From assembly GCA_907165065.1 (NCBI GenBank), contig OU015526.1, forward strand, positions 69,959,723 to 70,023,722: DNA of 64,000 nucleotides, written 5' to 3'. The position numbers and the translations under genes were made by a program. The notes below the pieces were generated by a model. The model made no database searches. It was given only the letters and a program-made list of their open reading frames with translations, and was not told the origin of the DNA. Of this stretch, positions 59,324 to 64,000 are shown in pieces. Positions within the stretch are counted from its first letter, which is position 1, and every line of letters begins with the position of its first letter. Source of the DNA: Caprimulgus europaeus (lineage: Eukaryota > Chordata > Aves > Caprimulgiformes > Caprimulgidae).

Positions 59324-62300
59324 GGAGGCTGCAGTCAGGATGACAACACATGTAAAAGGACTTGGACATCATGTTAAACTATTCCAATATGAAGAGTAGT
59401 GTCATATCCATCCTAATATCAGACATCCTAATATATCCTAATAACAACTTAACATTGCAAAAGTATCCATGAAACTGCTCTGTAATGCACAAGTTAGGCA
59501 TGGCCCTTGCCAGCAGTTTCTTGGTGCTAAAATATACCAGCAAGAAGGTGTTCTTTTAGTAGGACCACATACACCCAGGGAACTCTGGGTTGGTCTTATG
59601 ACTGCCTTTGGGTGCCAAAAGAGTATTTAAGATTTGGCCACAGACTTTCACTTACAACAGAAAAAGTTCTGTACTAAATGTGTAGTGTTGTAGAGCTTCT
59701 CTGGTCATCCATGGTTCGGTAAGCTCTTTTACTTTAAAAATGTAGTAGTAACTCCAGGAACAAGGACAAATAGCTTCTGGGTACAAACATCTACAGTGCT
59801 GTAAAATTCTGTGATTTCCCACGTCAATTAGATTTTGAAGTATCACTGAGAGAATAGTGTGTTTTCTGTATTCTGCTGTTAGAAATGTTTCTCGTGGTAT
59901 ATGTCATATAAAGTATGTATTGCCTTATAATACAATTTGGTTTTATTCACTACATGTTTAATAAGAGTGTCTCGACCCACTAATTAGAACAAGTAACCCA
60001 GAGGTCCATTATAAATTGCTAAAAGGACAGATATAATATCCATAGGAAAGAAATATGACTGCTTTTATTTATTATTAATCATTATTACAGTTAACTAACT
60101 AACAAATCACTTTATCCTTTCAGGCTTATAACGATAGGCATATTTCTACATTAATTATTATCACTGAGTTATTAATGCTATAGAATAAAAGAATTAAACA
60201 TTTTATGTTACTTTGCTCTAAGCAAACAATAGCCCTTAAGGTTTGGAACCTCCAACCCCCTAAATAATTTATTTGAATAGTAAACCAATTCATTTTCTAA
60301 ATGATACAACCACCTTTACACCACAAGCCCATTTTTCTAGGTAAATGGGTAAATATGCTGCATTTAGGCAGAAGCACCTCAGTCTTCACAGTAAGGACTA
60401 TCATTTTTCTTGTGTGTATGTCTAAATATGTTATTCAGTCTCAGAGTACATTGAGTAGACTTGGTTTTGATACAGAGCCAGTGGTGGCACTGCTCTGTGG
60501 TTATTCCATTTACTTGCTGGAGTCCCGTTGTCAATTCTTAGTTTTGTGTGAAGAGATTCAACAAAACATTTCATGCATATCTCTTAAAATAAGTACTATA
60601 CTAGCTAGGGCAGTAGGATGTGTCCTATTTTGTTAACTTTGTGTAGAATACTTCACTCTTTTGAGAGCAAATATTTCAGTTCTTGTTTCCCTGATGACCA
60701 TGTCAAGGTTTTCAGTGGAACAAGAACTGGATTCGTGACTCTTCATCTTAAGCGGGGTACCCATAGCCCTTGGCTAAGGAATTGCTCTCAAGTTCAGTCT
60801 TTTTTTGGTGCGCTGAATATTTAATTAGCTATTGCAAAGTGGAACAGCTTTCAGGCTGAAATGGGAGGGGGGAAATATTTTTCTCCCTCATTAATATCTT
60901 ATGTAGTATTCTCCTGGAAGGTAAGAATCTTCTCAAGCAGAGAAGAGAGTGAACCCAGGTCTCTTACACTCAAGCTCAGGGCATAGACTTGGAATTAAGT
61001 TAACTAGAAAGCTGCTTAGTTCTAATTGGGTTAGCCTGTGTGAGACTGCAAATAGTCCAGGTAAGTCACCTTGTTCTGCTGCAACAGGCAGTCACCCTGT
61101 GAATCCTAACTAGGAATCTCCTGTGAATCTCCTAACTAGGGAGAGGGGTCTGCCTCTGATGGGATCCACATTTGAGGAGCAGTTTTCCATCATCGCTATT
61201 TCTAATTGTTCCCTTAAGCATGTGCACGGAACTTTTGTGAATCCTACTGTAATCCTGCTGTTAGAGATTTACTACTTGTCCTGCAATGTGTAAGAAACCT
61301 CCAAGTCAAAGTAAGGATCAAGACTTGAATAGGTAGCTACACACCAGAAAGCAGTTGTTTTGTGTAAGTTTTTAACCGTGTGTGAACCTTTACTGGGGCA
61401 AACACGTACAGATATCATGGGCCCCAGGTAAACCAAAGGGAGTACTCAATATGTCTGGCTTTCTCATTGGCTTTCTCTATCATGATAGACATTGTTGAAA
61501 GGGAAGTTTAGGGAGTGAGTGAATTCTCTTAAAAAAGTATGTTTGACTGGACATAAGCACTGTGAGAACCCAAATATTACACCTGTTATCAGGTTTAGCT
61601 TCAATACTAGCTTCTTTGTGTGTGTGTGTGAATTATCAGTATTTTCATTCAAAATGGTTTAGCAGCTACGCTAAAAAAATGTAATTTAAAAAATTGGATC
61701 TATGTCTGAAATCCTTACCCATCCAAGATCCACAGAAAATAGAAATCACAAAGTGTTTCTCATTTACTTTCCACTTTCTTCTAACCTAAATATTACTTTC
61801 CACTTCTGAAAACCATAAAACCTTGATAGATAGTTTAGGTGTTCCACCACTTTTCTTTGTTAAATATTTGAACACTTGGCAGGTTTCCTTTTTTCATGTT
61901 CATGTGTCAAGTGAAAGATAAAATAAAAATAATGACAAATTTTTGTTAAATGAAAATTATGTCAGTTTGAGGTTAATTCTTCCACTGTAACTATGTTCCT
62001 CCTAAACATACTTCTATCATTCAGTCAGCAAATATATTTTGGGATTCCATTTACAATAAGATCTCTGAATAGAAGTTTTAACTGAGAAAAGATTCAAGTG
62101 GCTCCAAATTACAGTAGTTGTTAATGATGCAAATAAACAATATTTTTTAAAATTGATGCTGAATGTTTTCTTTATGATAACCATGAATTCCCTGACTCTC
62201 ACTAAAATCACTTTCCCTTGTGAATACCTTGTACAATTTTCAGTTTTTGTCATTTTCCAATATAAACTTAAGTCATGATACAAAGCTTTTGTTGTCAAAG

Positions 62301-62784
62301 TGATTTGCATTTTAAAGGGCATCTATACTATATTTCTACTACAAAGGCATAATAGAAAATATGTGAGGGGAAAGGAAAATGGAGGGGATGAAGTTGATTT
62401 AACTTTGACACTTTCATTTCTTACTTTTACTTAATAAACACTGCCAAATTTGATTTTGGAGTGTGTACGTACAGCATATATCAAAAGTGCTAGTAAATTT
62501 CCAGAAAGGCAAATCAAGACAATAATTCAATGTGAAAAGCTTATTCTTAACTCATAGATTACTTAGTCTCAGGGTTTACTGTACATAATAAGAGCAACAT
62601 AGAAAATGGTGTTACTAATCATGGGGAAAAGTTCATCTTCAGAGAAAAGTTTGTTTGTTGAGGACTGTTGATTTCATAAGATACTTCCTACCCAAAAGGC
62701 CAGAAATACTGAAGCCATGTATTGATGCTACACTCCTAGGATAGAGGCCACAAAGGCAACACTTTAGAATCCAAAAATTGCAAC
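59324..62784. other. Unique AT-rich sequence, no gene seen
   Basis: Contains a short GT repeat (about 61616-61630) and a small local duplication (GTGAATC/CTAACTAGG, about 61098-61140). The 111-codon plus frame at 60301-60636 and the 101-codon minus frame at 62017-62322 show no recognised domain or splice context. Confidence 0.5.
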
Positions 62785-62990
62785 AGAGCTTGGGAAGTCA
62801 TCTATTCTCCTGGCAAAAAGTAGGATCATTCATACCTGTCTTTATGTGGACAGATGTTTGTCTAATCTGTTCTTTAAAACTGCTTGTGATTGATAGAAGT
62901 TGCACAGCGTCCTTGAGTCATCCACCTCAGACCTTAGCTATTTGAACTGTAGAAAAAATTTGTCCATCTTAATATCTAAGACAGTGTATG
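62785..62990 (-). mobile_element. Ancient CR1/L3-type LINE fragment
   Basis: Reads like the complement of the end of an old CR1: GGGAAGTCATCTATTCTCCT, GCAAAAAGTAGGATCATTC, TTTGTCTAATCTGTTCTTTA, TCATCCACCTCAGACCTTAG, then AAATTTGTCCATCTTAATAT and CTAAGACAG. The order matches the CR1/L3 3' region, but the sequence is strongly diverged, so it is old. Confidence 0.55.
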
Positions 62991-64000
62991 TAGCTATTGA
63001 CACCAGTTTTATACATCCAAAATTTTAAATCTTAAAAAAGCCCTTAAAAATTATTTTAAATAGATTTTTTTTATCCTTTTCCTTTTGTTAGAGGATGAAA
63101 AGTTCAAAGAGATTAACTAGTACAACTGAGGTCAACACTGCAAGTTCATAAAGAAAAATCTGGCTTGAGTGATCCATTTCAAGCTTGCTTCAAAGTAGTT
63201 TAAGGCAAAAGTCTTTTTCAAACTCCTCTCTCATCTTCAGTTGTGTAAAATTCTATCACTCAAAGATAAGCTATCTTTCTACGTTCTTCATGTAATCAAT
63301 CTGTGTTGTTAATAGCTCGTCAGTGAAATGATATGTCTGCGTCACCAACCCTTTTGACGGACAGCTTTTTATCAGCTGGTTGCATATAGTAACAAATTAC
63401 AAACTTTTTATTTTATAGAACAAAAATGTATTTATACAGCTACAGTCAGAGCTGTGCACCAAAAAAAATCAGAGCTATATACAGTTCCTTAGAACAAACC
63501 CCACTTCAACAGATACGTTTGTGAAAATGTCAGTTATTTTTATTCCTATTTATTTTTTTTACTATTTTTGATTATTATTTTTTTACCTCCTAGCGAGTTC
63601 TCCCTGTCTCCTTCTCTCTCTCTCCCTCAGTATCTCCTGAGTATCCCCAGGAATCTGCATCAAAACTTTAAGCATTGTTGAATGCAACAGAATGTGTCTT
63701 CTCAGCAGTGTAATGAATCGATAGATTTACTAAATCTCACACCTGGCTTAGAAAAACAGGAAGGAATCTGGACATAACAAGAAAAAAAAAAAAATCTTTC
63801 TCATTCATTTCTATAGAAAGCAATTCTGAATAACTCAACAGCTAATGGCATTGCCTAGAGCTGGGAGTAGTGCTATGGGAGCTCCTCACTTTGGCAGTGA
63901 ACCTTATTCTTCAGCTGGATAAAAACCCACTGCTTTATCAAGCCAAAACTTTCAATTATGGCAAAATTTTCCATCATGAGGATTGATCAGAAATCTTACC
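62991..64000. other. Unique AT-rich sequence, no gene seen
   Basis: A/T-rich runs (63066-63073, 63553-63583), a pyrimidine-rich patch (63608-63630) and no recognisable element to the window edge. Confidence 0.5.

Noticed and set aside
60301..60636. 111-codon plus-strand frame
   Set aside because: No domain, signal peptide or splice context; within chance length for this much DNA.
1..64000. tRNA, rRNA, CRISPR array or prokaryotic operon
   Set aside because: No paired A/B box with cloverleaf, no rRNA-like block, no regularly spaced direct repeats and no ORF clusters were seen on reading both strands.

Overview
The window is non-coding, repeat-bearing vertebrate DNA, almost certainly from a bird. 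The diagnostic evidence is a set of CR1 retrotransposon copies with the typical avian 3' end (GGTTGGAC/A, then CCTTCCAACCC, then ATTCTATG or ATTCTGTG repeats), plus avian-type long terminal repeats of endogenous retroviruses. There are no bacterial features: no operons, no ribosome-binding-site/ORF pairs, no CRISPR. Base composition is AT-rich overall, with one sharp GC/CpG-rich patch. No complete protein-coding gene of a known host family is recognisable. The longest open frames lie in the CpG patch, in CR1 reverse-transcriptase remnants, or in unique sequence at lengths chance can produce. The window reads as an intergenic region or a very large intron.

Layout. 1-5300 is retroviral: an LTR remnant (110-612), an LTR-start fragment (3752-3823), and a truncated minus-strand ERV-K-like provirus that keeps its leader, a tRNA-Lys-type primer-binding site (4121-4138) and a full 1.15-kb LTR (4147-5294). 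5761-17579 holds short CR1 tails, a 605-bp CR1 copy (15277-15881) and the CpG-rich patch (about 14515-14740). 17580-26520 is mostly featureless, with a diverged 140-bp tandem duplication and a TA microsatellite. 26521-36180 holds an old CR1 fragment, the largest CR1 copy (27868-29030, minus) and another CR1 tail. 41155-44710 carries two LTRs of one subfamily in opposite orientation. 46629-47274 is a plus-strand CR1 closely resembling the 27868-29030 copy. 59070-59323 is a compact solo LTR with alpharetrovirus-like architecture. 62785-62990 is an old CR1 fragment.

Host candidates are weak but are written down. Three minus-strand segments have exon-like splice signals around an open frame (1913-2049, 35030-35367, 56398-56626). 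There is one possible 22-nt microexon (27752-27773), a CpG-rich possible promoter, and several segments with dense transcription-factor-like motifs that could be conserved enhancers. None can be confirmed without alignment or RNA data. I found no convincing undescribed biological system. The items most worth checking are the alpharetrovirus-like solo LTR, the three orphan exon candidates and the CpG-rich patch.
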